From positions 1,984,001 to 2,048,000 of the forward strand of contig NZ_KZ614149.1 in assembly GCF_002886255.1 (NCBI RefSeq): a DNA stretch of 64,000 bases. Reading direction: 5' to 3'. A model generated the notes under the pieces. It was given only the letters and a program-made list of their open reading frames with translations. It did not search any database and was not told the origin of the DNA. The stretch comes from Alteribacillus bidgolensis. GTDB taxonomy: Bacteria; Bacillota; Bacilli; Bacillales; Marinococcaceae. Within the stretch, counting starts at the first letter, position 1. Each line of letters starts with the position of its first letter. Of this stretch, positions 51,375-57,651 are shown piece by piece. The position numbers and the translations under genes are program-made.

Positions 51375-51625
51375 AAAAAAAACCCCGTCCTCTTGTAAGG
51401 GACGAAGGTTCGCGGTACCACCCTTGTTAACTGCATAACGAAAACAGCAGTTCACTTAGTTTCAGATAACGGATTCTCCGGGGCACCTTAACAGTACATA
51501 ATAAAGTTCTGCGTTCCAGTGCCGGCTCCAGAGTGAATTCGATCAGCCCTTCCATAGGAATGCTTTCAGTCAGCGGCATTCCATCCCTGCATGGCGGTCT
51601 CTGATTTACTACTCTCTTTCACAGC
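51375..51625 (-). promoter_or_regulatory. T-box leader, phenylalanine (UUC) specifier, controlling pheST
   Basis: The minus strand has the T-box sequence AACAAGGGTGGTACCGCG near 51410-51426. A GGACG-type terminator hairpin with an eight-T run follows. Upstream, ATCGAATTCACTCTGGAGC near 51535 places UUC (Phe) at the specifier loop. Confidence 0.92.
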
Positions 51626-51657
51626 CTTTTTATTATGTTATATTTTTAGAAGTCTGA

Positions 51658-51785
51658 ATTAGAAAACCCGGCTTGCCGACTTTTTAAAACGGGACCTCCT
51701 CGGCAACAGGGGCAATCGTAGTTTCTGTACGTTAAAAGCCGGCGATTTTTTGTTTATTCATTTCATACTATTTTACAGTTTAAAA
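51658..51785 (-). repeat. Degenerate family 1 repeat downstream of ysgA
   Basis: Begins AATTAGAAAACCCGGCTTGC and keeps a CGTAGTTT segment and a final TTTACAGTTTAAAAAA, but the middle is diverged. Confidence 0.45.
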
Positions 51786-51830
51786 AATTTTCGTTTCCTT
51801 TGCAAGGAAATTTCTTTGTCTTTTATGAAA

Positions 51831-52592
51831 TCAATGAAAAAGTTTTAAATGATATAACAAGATACCTGCTGCCACAGAGACATTTAAAGACTCGGCATTT
51901 CCATAAATCGGAACATAAATATTTTGATCCGTCTGCTCCAGCCATTTTTCCTGCACTCCTGCTCCTTCGTTTCCTACAATAAGAGCGAAACCATTTTGTG
52001 CTTCTATTGCCGTATGGGTCGTTCCCTCATTTAAAGAAGTCCCGAAAACAGGAATATTTTTGGTTTGGCATGCTTCTATCCATTTTTCTATATCGCCTTT
52101 AATAACAGGGAGATGAAACAAAGAACCTTGTGTCGCTCGTATAACTTTATCATTATAAGGATCAACCGTTCCTTCTCCTAAAATAACAGCAGAAGTACCG
52201 ACTGCATCTGCAGTTCGTATCATTGTTCCCAGATTCCCCGGATCCTGAACACCGTCAATAAACAAATAACTGCCTCTTTCTTTTATGCTCAAAGGCTTTT
52301 CTTGTCTTGGAAGGCTGCAAACTGCCAATATCCCTTGAGGGGTTTCTGTACTGCTCATTTCTTTCATAACTTGCTCTGTGACAAGTGATATTCCCGCTCC
52401 TGAATGATTGGAGGGAATATTTTTATTGTCCTCTGCTATGATTGCCTGTACTTCCACGTCATGACGAAGTGCTTCTTCCACAAGATGAAAACCTTCTATT
52501 ACAAACAAACCTTCTTTTTCTCTTTGTTTTCTTTTTTGAAGCCGTTTTATTCGTTTTACTAAAGGATTTTTCACTGATTCAATTTTTTTCAC
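51831..52592 (-). CDS. ysgA: TrmH/SpoU-family RNA 2'-O-methyltransferase (YsgA)
   Basis: SPOUT methyltransferase likely acting on 23S rRNA or tRNA ribose. The N-terminal substrate-binding domain has KNPLVKRIKRLQKRKQREKE. The knotted domain shows motif 1 QDPGNLGTMIRTADAVG near residue 132, motif 2 ALIVGNEGAGV near 203, and motif 3 YVPIYGNAESLNVSVAAGIL near 225-245. Length of 253 residues is normal. GTG start at 52592 behind AAGGGAAAG. Position next to sspI matches B. subtilis ysgA. Confidence 0.93.
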   Translation of the reverse strand: MKKIESVKNPLVKRIKRLQKRKQREKEGLFVIEGFHLVEEALRHDVEVQAIIAEDNKNIPSNHSGAGISLVTEQVMKEMSSTETPQGILAVCSLPRQEKPLSIKERGSYLFIDGVQDPGNLGTMIRTADAVGTSAVILGEGTVDPYNDKVIRATQGSLFHLPVIKGDIEKWIEACQTKNIPVFGTSLNEGTTHTAIEAQNGFALIVGNEGAGVQEKWLEQTDQNIYVPIYGNAESLNVSVAAGILLYHLKLFH

Positions 52593-52672
52593 AAGCTTTC
52601 CCTTCCCTTACATTGCTGCTCCTCAACCTGCCGCCAAAGCATATCCAAATTTCACACAGTAAGATACCGGAA

Positions 52673-52702
52673 AGTATATTTTTTTCCCAGTTTCTCATAC
52701 TA
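52673..52702 (+). promoter_or_regulatory. SigG-type forespore promoter for sspI
   Basis: AGTATA, 17 nt, CATACTA match the SigG pattern (tGnATA / CATnnTA). It lies about 55 nt before sspI, a forespore gene in B. subtilis. Confidence 0.7.
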
Positions 52703-52758
52703 CAGATATCGACATATGTTGATATTTACTATTTTATCACAAATAGGAGGGAACAAGG

Positions 52759-52965
52759 TTGTCCTTTAATCTGCGCGCAGCCATTTTACAAAATGTTTCA
52801 GGTCATAATGAAGATCAGGTTGAAGCCACCATTCAAGATGCCGTTCAAAGCGGAGAAGAAAAAATGCTTCCCGGTCTTGGGGTTTTATTTGAAGTATTTT
52901 GGAATCATGCGGATGAACAGGAAAAAGAGCAGGTTATTTCCCAGATAGCAGAAGGATTGAAGTAA
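52759..52965 (+). CDS. sspI: Small acid-soluble spore protein SspI
   Basis: Minor small acid-soluble spore protein of the spore core, 68 residues. SFNLRAAILQNVSGHNEDQV and QSGEEKMLPGLGVLFEVFW are almost the B. subtilis SspI sequence. TTG start at 52759 behind GGAGGGAAC. Preceded by a SigG-like promoter and followed by a strong terminator, so it is monocistronic and forespore-expressed. Confidence 0.95.
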   Translation: MSFNLRAAILQNVSGHNEDQVEATIQDAVQSGEEKMLPGLGVLFEVFWNHADEQEKEQVISQIAEGLK

Positions 52966-52983
52966 TCCATCAGATGAAGAAAA

Positions 52984-53016
52984 GAGCCGTCCTAAGCCAA
53001 GGGACGGCTATTTTTT
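52984..53016 (+). terminator. Intrinsic terminator of sspI
   Basis: GAGCCGTCC / GGGACGGCT stem followed by six T on the plus strand. Confidence 0.88.
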
Positions 53017-53173
53017 GGGCGTTGCTTTCCTCACTTGTTATTATAAAAAATTGGATCTTCTACGCAAAATCATTCCAAGAAACAGACATAGCAGGAATTT
53101 TGTCCAATTCCATGCTTCGAGAATTGGCGGAATAGGAGACTATCTAATCACAACTCTCATCCCTAAACGGTTA

Positions 53174-54262
53174 TTATGAATCGAACGTAATGGATCGAAC
53201 AGTGTCTGCATCAAGTTTTTTCGTAACTTCTACAATCAGCTGCACCGCATGTTCGAAATCATCACGATGTAAAATAGCAGCATGAGTGTGGATATAACGA
53301 GTTGGAACGGTCACAGCAAGGGAAGGCACCCCGTCACCGGATAGATGGATAGATCCAGCATCTGTTCCGCCGCCGCTCATCGCTTCATACTGAAATGGAA
53401 TGTTATGTTCATCAGCAATGTCTGTTACAAAGTCACGCAGTCCTTTGTGAGACACCATAGACCGGTCAAATACTAATACTTGTGGTCCTTTGCCAATTTC
53501 AGCTGTAGCATCATTATCCGAAACTCCCGGAGTATCACCTGCAATACCTACGTCAACGGCAAATCCAATATCAGGAGTAATCTTGTGGGAAGCTGTTTTT
53601 GCGCCGCGAAGTCCTACTTCTTCTTGTACAGCTCCTACGCCAAACACTTCATTGGCATGATCTTCATCCTTGAGACGCTTCAATACTTCAATAGCAATTG
53701 CACAGCCAATTCGGTTATCCCATGCTTTTGCCATCATCAGCTTTTCATTATTCATAACCGTAAAATCACAAATCGGTACTACTGAATCCCCAGGGCGGAC
53801 ACCAAAACTTTCTGCTTCTTCCTTGCTTGAAGCACCAATATCGATAAACATATCTTTGATTTCAACTGCTTTTTTTCGTTGATCAGCTGGAAGAATATGC
53901 GGCGGCTTGGATCCAATCACACCGACAATATTTCCTTTTCTAGTCATTATGTTCACTCGTTGAGCAAGCATGACCTGGCTCCACCAGCCGCCCACTGTTT
54001 CGAATTTCAAGAAACCTTTATCATCTATATTGGTAATCATAAAACCAATTTCGTCCAGGTGACCTGCAATCATAATACGCGGTCCGTTAGCTTTTCCAGT
54101 CTTTTTCGCAATGAGACTGCCAAGGTGATCATACGTTATCTCATCTGCATAAGAAGAGATATGCTTTTTCATGACTTCGCGGGCTTCTTTTTCGTTACCA
54201 GGAATTCCATTTGCATCCGTTAATTCTTTTAACATCTGTACAGTTTGATCCATTTCCGCCAC
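53174..54262 (-). CDS. ysdC: M42-family metallopeptidase (YsdC)
   Basis: Cobalt- or zinc-dependent aminopeptidase of the tetrahedral-aminopeptidase type, often mislabelled as endoglucanase. Metal and catalytic residues are in IMIAGHLDEIGFMI near residue 65, WDNRIGCAIAIEV near 180, VGAVQEEVGLRGAKTAS near 210 (general base Glu), VDVGIAGDTPGV near 235 and TRYIHTHAAILH near 325. 362 residues, normal. Single gene in the same neighbourhood as B. subtilis ysdC. Confidence 0.95.
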   Translation of the reverse strand: MAEMDQTVQMLKELTDANGIPGNEKEAREVMKKHISSYADEITYDHLGSLIAKKTGKANGPRIMIAGHLDEIGFMITNIDDKGFLKFETVGGWWSQVMLAQRVNIMTRKGNIVGVIGSKPPHILPADQRKKAVEIKDMFIDIGASSKEEAESFGVRPGDSVVPICDFTVMNNEKLMMAKAWDNRIGCAIAIEVLKRLKDEDHANEVFGVGAVQEEVGLRGAKTASHKITPDIGFAVDVGIAGDTPGVSDNDATAEIGKGPQVLVFDRSMVSHKGLRDFVTDIADEHNIPFQYEAMSGGGTDAGSIHLSGDGVPSLAVTVPTRYIHTHAAILHRDDFEHAVQLIVEVTKKLDADTVRSITFDS

Positions 54263-54369
54263 TATTTATTCCTCCTTGGTTTATGTAATTATTTCATTTT
54301 TTTTCCTTCTTTTAGTATATAAGTATCTTTTTTTATACTCAAATGTTTTGAATTAATTTTTGGTCTGGG

Positions 54370-54849
54370 TTAGTATCCTTCTGTTTGTCTTTTATGATTC
54401 ATTTCATTTTTTTCTAAATAAGCTCGTTCCACTGCATCATTGGAAAATCCGAGCTGCATACCAAGCTGAAGGTATTCTTGAAATAATTCGATGTACGCTT
54501 GTTTTTCTGTTTTTTTTGTAAGAGCAGCAGCTGCTTGAAATACTGCCTGAAACTGCCCGCTTAACGATCGGTTATTTTTTTCTTTCTGAAACGGGAATTC
54601 TTCCCACCCTTTATCAATACCAATAGAAAGAATAAAATGAAGGCCATCTACATACTCTTCGAGAATCACTGCTTGACTGGAGGCTGGCTTGTGACTCCAA
54701 TACTTAAAGCAGCGGGTTTCATTGGCTAGCTCGGCTGCTTCTACTTGAAAAGCAAGCACTTTATCCATAAAAATATCTTCTCTTTTCAAGTCATGCTCTT
54801 TTAATATTCTTTCATCCAATGTTCGCTGAATCGAAAATAATTGTTTCAT
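54370..54849 (-). CDS. All-alpha dimeric dUTP diphosphatase
   Basis: Hydrolyses dUTP to dUMP, limiting uracil in DNA. The all-alpha NTP pyrophosphatase signature is seen as KVLAFQVEAAELANETRCFK near residue 30-49 and ILEEYVDGLHFILSIGIDKG near 62-81, with the Glu/Asp metal ligands. 159 residues. This is the MazG-related dUTPase_2 type found in many Gram-positives. The neighbours ysdC and ysdB do not explain its role; possibly a lineage-specific insertion. Confidence 0.88.
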   Translation of the reverse strand: MKQLFSIQRTLDERILKEHDLKREDIFMDKVLAFQVEAAELANETRCFKYWSHKPASSQAVILEEYVDGLHFILSIGIDKGWEEFPFQKEKNNRSLSGQFQAVFQAAAALTKKTEKQAYIELFQEYLQLGMQLGFSNDAVERAYLEKNEMNHKRQTEGY

Positions 54850-54887
54850 TATATATCTTTTCCCTTCTAAGGTTTTTTCTATTAAAA

Positions 54888-54913
54888 TGAAACTAACATA
54901 GTTTTTTTTCGTA
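54888..54913 (+). promoter_or_regulatory. SigW-type promoter for ysdB
   Basis: TGAAAC, exactly 16 nt, CGTA: a full match to the SigW consensus including the T-rich spacer. B. subtilis ysdB is known as a SigW gene. Confidence 0.82.
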
Positions 54914-55007
54914 CTTTAGGAAGGTTTAACTTTGTTAAAGGATCAAAGTATAAGAAAAACTAAGTCTTTCGCCATTAAGGACTTGGCGATAAGCCAAGTT
55001 TTTCTAA
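54911..55007 (+). repeat. Family 1 double-hairpin repeat in the ysdB leader (opposite orientation)
   Basis: The plus strand reads TACTTTAGGAAGGTTTAACT, AAAGTATAAG, AAAACTAAGTCTTTCGCC, GGCGATAAGCCAAGTTTTTC. It is the only clear copy in this orientation, and its first bases form the -10 of the SigW promoter. Confidence 0.8.
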
Positions 55008-55063
55008 TAAATAATGACAGATATTAAGAAATTCGCCGGAATACACAAGGGGAGGAATTTATC

Positions 55064-55456
55064 GTGGCTCTTTTGATACGAGCACTTATCCTTATTGCAT
55101 TAATCATATTAATTTATGCTGTTATTAAATACATTTTAAATCCAAAACGCAAGCTTGAATTAGCCCACGAAAAGAATAACTTTTACTTTTTAGATGAAAT
55201 AAAAAATGTGCGCAAAAATTTTTTAATTACTTACAAAGGCGTCATGTTTGAAGGAGAAAAATATTTAGGAACAACTGAGCAGGCGTTTGATATTGTCTCT
55301 GTATCCGTATGGGTAAAAAACAAAGACAAGCTCCAAGGTCTCCAGCGCAAAGATTTTTCATTTCTAGAAAACGAAATCCGACAGCATTACCCCCATGCTT
55401 ATATAGAATGGAAAAGTCCTATCAAAGAGTTTATCAAGCAAACAGAAAAAGATTAA
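55064..55456 (+). CDS. ysdB: YsdB family SigW-regulated membrane-anchored protein
   Basis: Protein of 130 residues with one N-terminal membrane helix (LIRALILIALIILIYAVIKY) and a cytoplasmic remainder. NPKRKLELAHEKNNFYFLDE and VRKNFLITYKGVMFEGEKYL near 48-67 are the family hallmarks. GTG start at 55064 with GGGGAGG. Function is unknown; in B. subtilis it belongs to the SigW envelope-stress regulon. The matching promoter is visible upstream. Confidence 0.9.
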   Translation: MALLIRALILIALIILIYAVIKYILNPKRKLELAHEKNNFYFLDEIKNVRKNFLITYKGVMFEGEKYLGTTEQAFDIVSVSVWVKNKDKLQGLQRKDFSFLENEIRQHYPHAYIEWKSPIKEFIKQTEKD

Positions 55457-55505
55457 GATTCGTTTTCAAAATAAACAAAAAGCCTTGCTCTTGAACGTGC
55501 TGACG

Positions 55506-55790
55506 CTAGAGAGACAACAAAAGGTTATATTTTATGAAGAAAAGAACCAGTATTCCATGTAAAAACAAAAGAAAAGGAATACCAATAAAGAAACGTTTAT
55601 GTTTTGTTTTGTGCCGAAACATATACATGGCTGCAAACATTCCAGCGCTTCCGCCAATTGCCGCTAAACACAAAAGCCTGCGCTCGCTGATACGAAAAGC
55701 TCGACGGCGGGCTTTTCGTTTGTCGGCACTCATCGTGATAAAAGCCGCCAAGTTGATAGCTATCACATAATATAATACTATGATTTCCAT
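55506..55790 (-). CDS. ysdA: DUF1294 membrane protein (YsdA)
   Basis: Small membrane protein of 94 residues. Hydrophobic segments are at about 3-20, 38-58 and 68-90. SADKRKARRRAFRISERRLL near 21-40 and AAIGGSAGMFAAMYMFRHKT near 43-62 are the DUF1294 signature. Function is unknown. Convergent with ysdB and next to rplT, as in B. subtilis. Confidence 0.88.
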   Translation of the reverse strand: MEIIVLYYVIAINLAAFITMSADKRKARRRAFRISERRLLCLAAIGGSAGMFAAMYMFRHKTKHKRFFIGIPFLLFLHGILVLFFIKYNLLLSL

Positions 55791-55854
55791 GCCTCTCCCC
55801 TCTCATCATTTCTCTTTTCACCTATGGATAAAAACGAATTTACTGATTTATCTT

Positions 55855-55933
55855 ATCTTGGCTTGCCGCCATTCTTAGGGCGGAAATTTTTCTTATTCTT
55901 TTTTACTTTAGCAAAGTGAGACTTTGCTAAAGT
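55855..55933 (-). repeat. Family 1 repeat with perfect 16-bp hairpin downstream of rplT
   Basis: CTTGGCTTGCCGCC and GGGCGGAAATTTTT represent hairpin B. TTTTACTTTAGCAAAG / CTTTGCTAAAGTAAAA is a perfect 16-bp hairpin A. It abuts the rplT terminator. Confidence 0.75.
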
Positions 55934-55976
55934 AAAAAAGGGTCCAGGAAAGTTGATAGATTCCCAGACCCTTTTA
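55934..55976 (-). terminator. Intrinsic terminator of infC-rpmI-rplT
   Basis: AAAAGGGTCTGGGAA / TTTCCTGGACCCTTTT stem and T-run on the minus strand. Confidence 0.88.
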
Positions 55977-55980
55977 TTCT

Positions 55981-56337
55981 TTATTTCAAGTTTGCTTTTG
56001 CTTTTTCAGCAAGCTCTGTGAAACCTTTTTCATCGTTCACGGCAAGATCAGCGAGCATTTTGCGGTTCACGTTAATATCAGCCTGCTTCAATCCGTACAT
56101 AAGACGGCTGTAAGAAAGACCGTTCATACGAGCAGCCGCATTAATACGTGTAATCCAAAGTTTACGGAAGTCACGCTTACGTTGACGGCGATCCCGGTAT
56201 GCATATTGCAGAGATTTCATAACTTGCTGACGTGCTGTCTTAAACAAGCTGTGCTTTGAACCCCGGTATCCCTTTGCTAGTTTTAATACTTTATTACGAC
56301 GACGACGAGTCACATATCCGCCTTTTACTCTTGGCAT
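55981..56337 (-). CDS. rplT: 50S ribosomal protein L20
   Basis: Primary 23S rRNA-binding protein needed for early 50S assembly. It is also the repressor of its own operon through the L20 leader. Very basic N-terminal arm (PRVKGGYVTRRRRNKVLKLA), then YRDRRQRKRDFRKLWITRIN and NGLSYSRLMYGLKQADINVN. 118 residues. Last gene of infC-rpmI-rplT. Confidence 0.99.
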   Translation of the reverse strand: MPRVKGGYVTRRRRNKVLKLAKGYRGSKHSLFKTARQQVMKSLQYAYRDRRQRKRDFRKLWITRINAAARMNGLSYSRLMYGLKQADINVNRKMLADLAVNDEKGFTELAEKAKANLK

Positions 56338-56375
56338 CGTCTATCCCTCCTTCGATTTCATCAGTTGTTCTAGTT

Positions 56376-56576
56376 TTATTTGTCGTATGGCATTAAGTTC
56401 GCGATGCGTTTTTGATCGGATTTATCTACAATACCTTGTTTGCTGAGACGGCGCTTTTGCTTTTGGGACTTGTTACGGAACAAGTGGCTTGTGAATGCGT
56501 GGCTGCGCTTCAACTTGCCAGTACCTGTTTTTCTAAAACGTTTTGCTGCACCGCTATGAGTCTTCATTTTAGGCAT
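56376..56576 (-). CDS. rpmI: 50S ribosomal protein L35
   Basis: Small basic 50S protein of 66 residues: MPKMKTHSGAAKRFRKTGTG and KRSHAFTSHLFRNKS are the L35 signature. The ATG at 56576 has an AAGGAGG site and gives the B. subtilis length; an in-frame start seven codons earlier is not supported. Between infC and rplT. Confidence 0.98.
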   Translation of the reverse strand: MPKMKTHSGAAKRFRKTGTGKLKRSHAFTSHLFRNKSQKQKRRLSKQGIVDKSDQKRIANLMPYDK

Positions 56577-56607
56577 AAGTAATTTCCTCCTTGTCACTAG
56601 TTAAATT

Positions 56608-57135
56608 CTATTTGTTGTCTTTCTCCGACTTTGGCGCCAGCATCAAAAACATGCTCCGCCCTTCCATCTTCGGCTTCGTTTCTACAGTAGCCACATCTTC
56701 ACATTCTTCGGCCATGCGCTCTAGTACTTTTTTGCCGATATCAGAGTGTGTAATCATACGTCCGCGGAAACGAATAGCCGCTTTTACTTTATCACCCTTG
56801 TTCAAGAACTTACGAGCATTGCGAAGCTTCGTATTAAAATCATGTTCTTCGATATTAGGGCTTAGGCGCACTTCTTTCACGTTAATTACTTTTTGCTTCT
56901 TTCGAGCTTCTTTATCTTTCTTTTGCTGCTCGAAACGGTACTTTCCGTAATCCATAATACGGCAGACCGGCGGCTTCGCATTTGGAGCCACAAGTACTAA
57001 ATCAAGGTTAGCTTTATCAGCCAAATCCAGCGCTTCGCTTTTCGATTTTACGCCAAGCTGGTCGCCGTTAGCATCGATCAGGCGTACCTCACGCGCACGG
57101 ATTCCATCATTAACCTTCATATCATTACGAATAAT
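56608..57135 (-). CDS. infC: Translation initiation factor IF-3 (ATT start codon)
   Basis: Prevents premature 50S joining and checks start-codon selection on the 30S subunit. Typical blocks are NDGIRAREVRLIDANGDQLG, APNAKPPVCRIMDYGKYRFE and KEVRLSPNIEEHDFNTKLRN. I extend the start to an ATT at 57135, placed 6 nt after GGAGG. From there the N-terminus has the same length before NDGIR as B. subtilis IF-3; the first ATG (57120) has no ribosome binding site. A rare AUU start is the known way infC senses IF-3 level. About 175 residues. Confidence 0.92.
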   Translation of the reverse strand: MIRNDMKVNDGIRAREVRLIDANGDQLGVKSKSEALDLADKANLDLVLVAPNAKPPVCRIMDYGKYRFEQQKKDKEARKKQKVINVKEVRLSPNIEEHDFNTKLRNARKFLNKGDKVKAAIRFRGRMITHSDIGKKVLERMAEECEDVATVETKPKMEGRSMFLMLAPKSEKDNK

Positions 57136-57180
57136 GAGCCACCTCCAAAAATTTTACCAATAAAAGCAGTTAACTGCGCA

Positions 57181-57274
57181 TTAGAAAAACTTGACTTGCC
57201 GCCGAGTCCAAATGGCGGAAGCCTTAGTCTTTTCTTATACTTTATACTTTAAGCAAAGTTACTTTTTTAAAGTA
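57181..57274 (-). repeat. Family 1 double-hairpin repeat in the infC leader
   Basis: TTAGAAAAACTTGACTTGCC, GGCGGAAGCCTTAGTCTTTT, then the TTATACTTTA/TTAAAGTATAA hairpin. It abuts the T-run of the L20 leader terminator. Confidence 0.8.
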
Positions 57275-57420
57275 TAAAAAAGCAGGCACACATACTGCGC
57301 CCACACGATGATCGTTTCTCACTATTCATGGAAATCACCATAACCTGCCAACAGCCCAGGGCGTCAGTCAGGTGAGAAGCGGGCGCTTCTGCTTGTTTTG
57401 GTTTCGTTTTTCATTACTCA
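57275..57420 (-). promoter_or_regulatory. L20 leader (ribosomal protein autoregulatory RNA) of infC-rpmI-rplT
   Basis: The minus-strand transcript contains GCGCCCGCTTCTCACCTGAC, TGTTGGCAGGTTATGGTG and AGTGAGAAACGATCATCGTG. These are the conserved elements of the Bacillus L20-binding leader. A short GGGCGCA/TGTGCCT hairpin and T-run follow as the attenuator. Confidence 0.88.
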
Positions 57421-57423
57421 TTA

Positions 57424-57452
57424 ACGTTACCATACGCATTAAGTGCTGTCAA
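57424..57452 (-). promoter_or_regulatory. SigA promoter for infC-rpmI-rplT
   Basis: TTGACA and TAACGT with 17-nt spacing on the minus strand, directly before the L20 leader. Confidence 0.65.
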
Positions 57453-57605
57453 ACACTGAAAACAACACTTGATTATCGTAACGAAAATCATTAAAACATG
57501 CAACCTTTATTTCTGAAAAGCTCCTTGTATTTGCAGCATCCCCATATATCTCTTCCACTTGAAAGGGTGAGCGCTGAAATAGTATCCCTGCATAGAAAAA
57601 TAAAT

Positions 57606-57645
57606 GAAAAAACTGCCTGCCAGTTCCATACATGGCAAGCAGTTT
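57606..57645 (-). terminator. Intrinsic terminator of thrS
   Basis: AAACTGCTTGCCA / TGGCAGGCAGTTT stem and TTTTTT on the minus strand, just after the thrS stop. Confidence 0.85.
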
Positions 57646-57651
57646 CATCTA

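Noticed and set aside
52442..52948. Plus-strand ORF of 168 residues overlapping ysgA and sspI
   Set aside because: It overlaps the start of ysgA and covers sspI in another frame; SspI is unmistakable and has its own promoter and terminator.
55534..55770. Plus-strand ORF antisense to ysdA
   Set aside because: ysdA has the DUF1294 signature and synteny; the plus-strand frame is a shadow.
57439..57648. A 69-residue minus-strand ORF upstream of infC
   Set aside because: It runs from the thrS terminator into the infC promoter region, has no ribosome binding site and no family resemblance.
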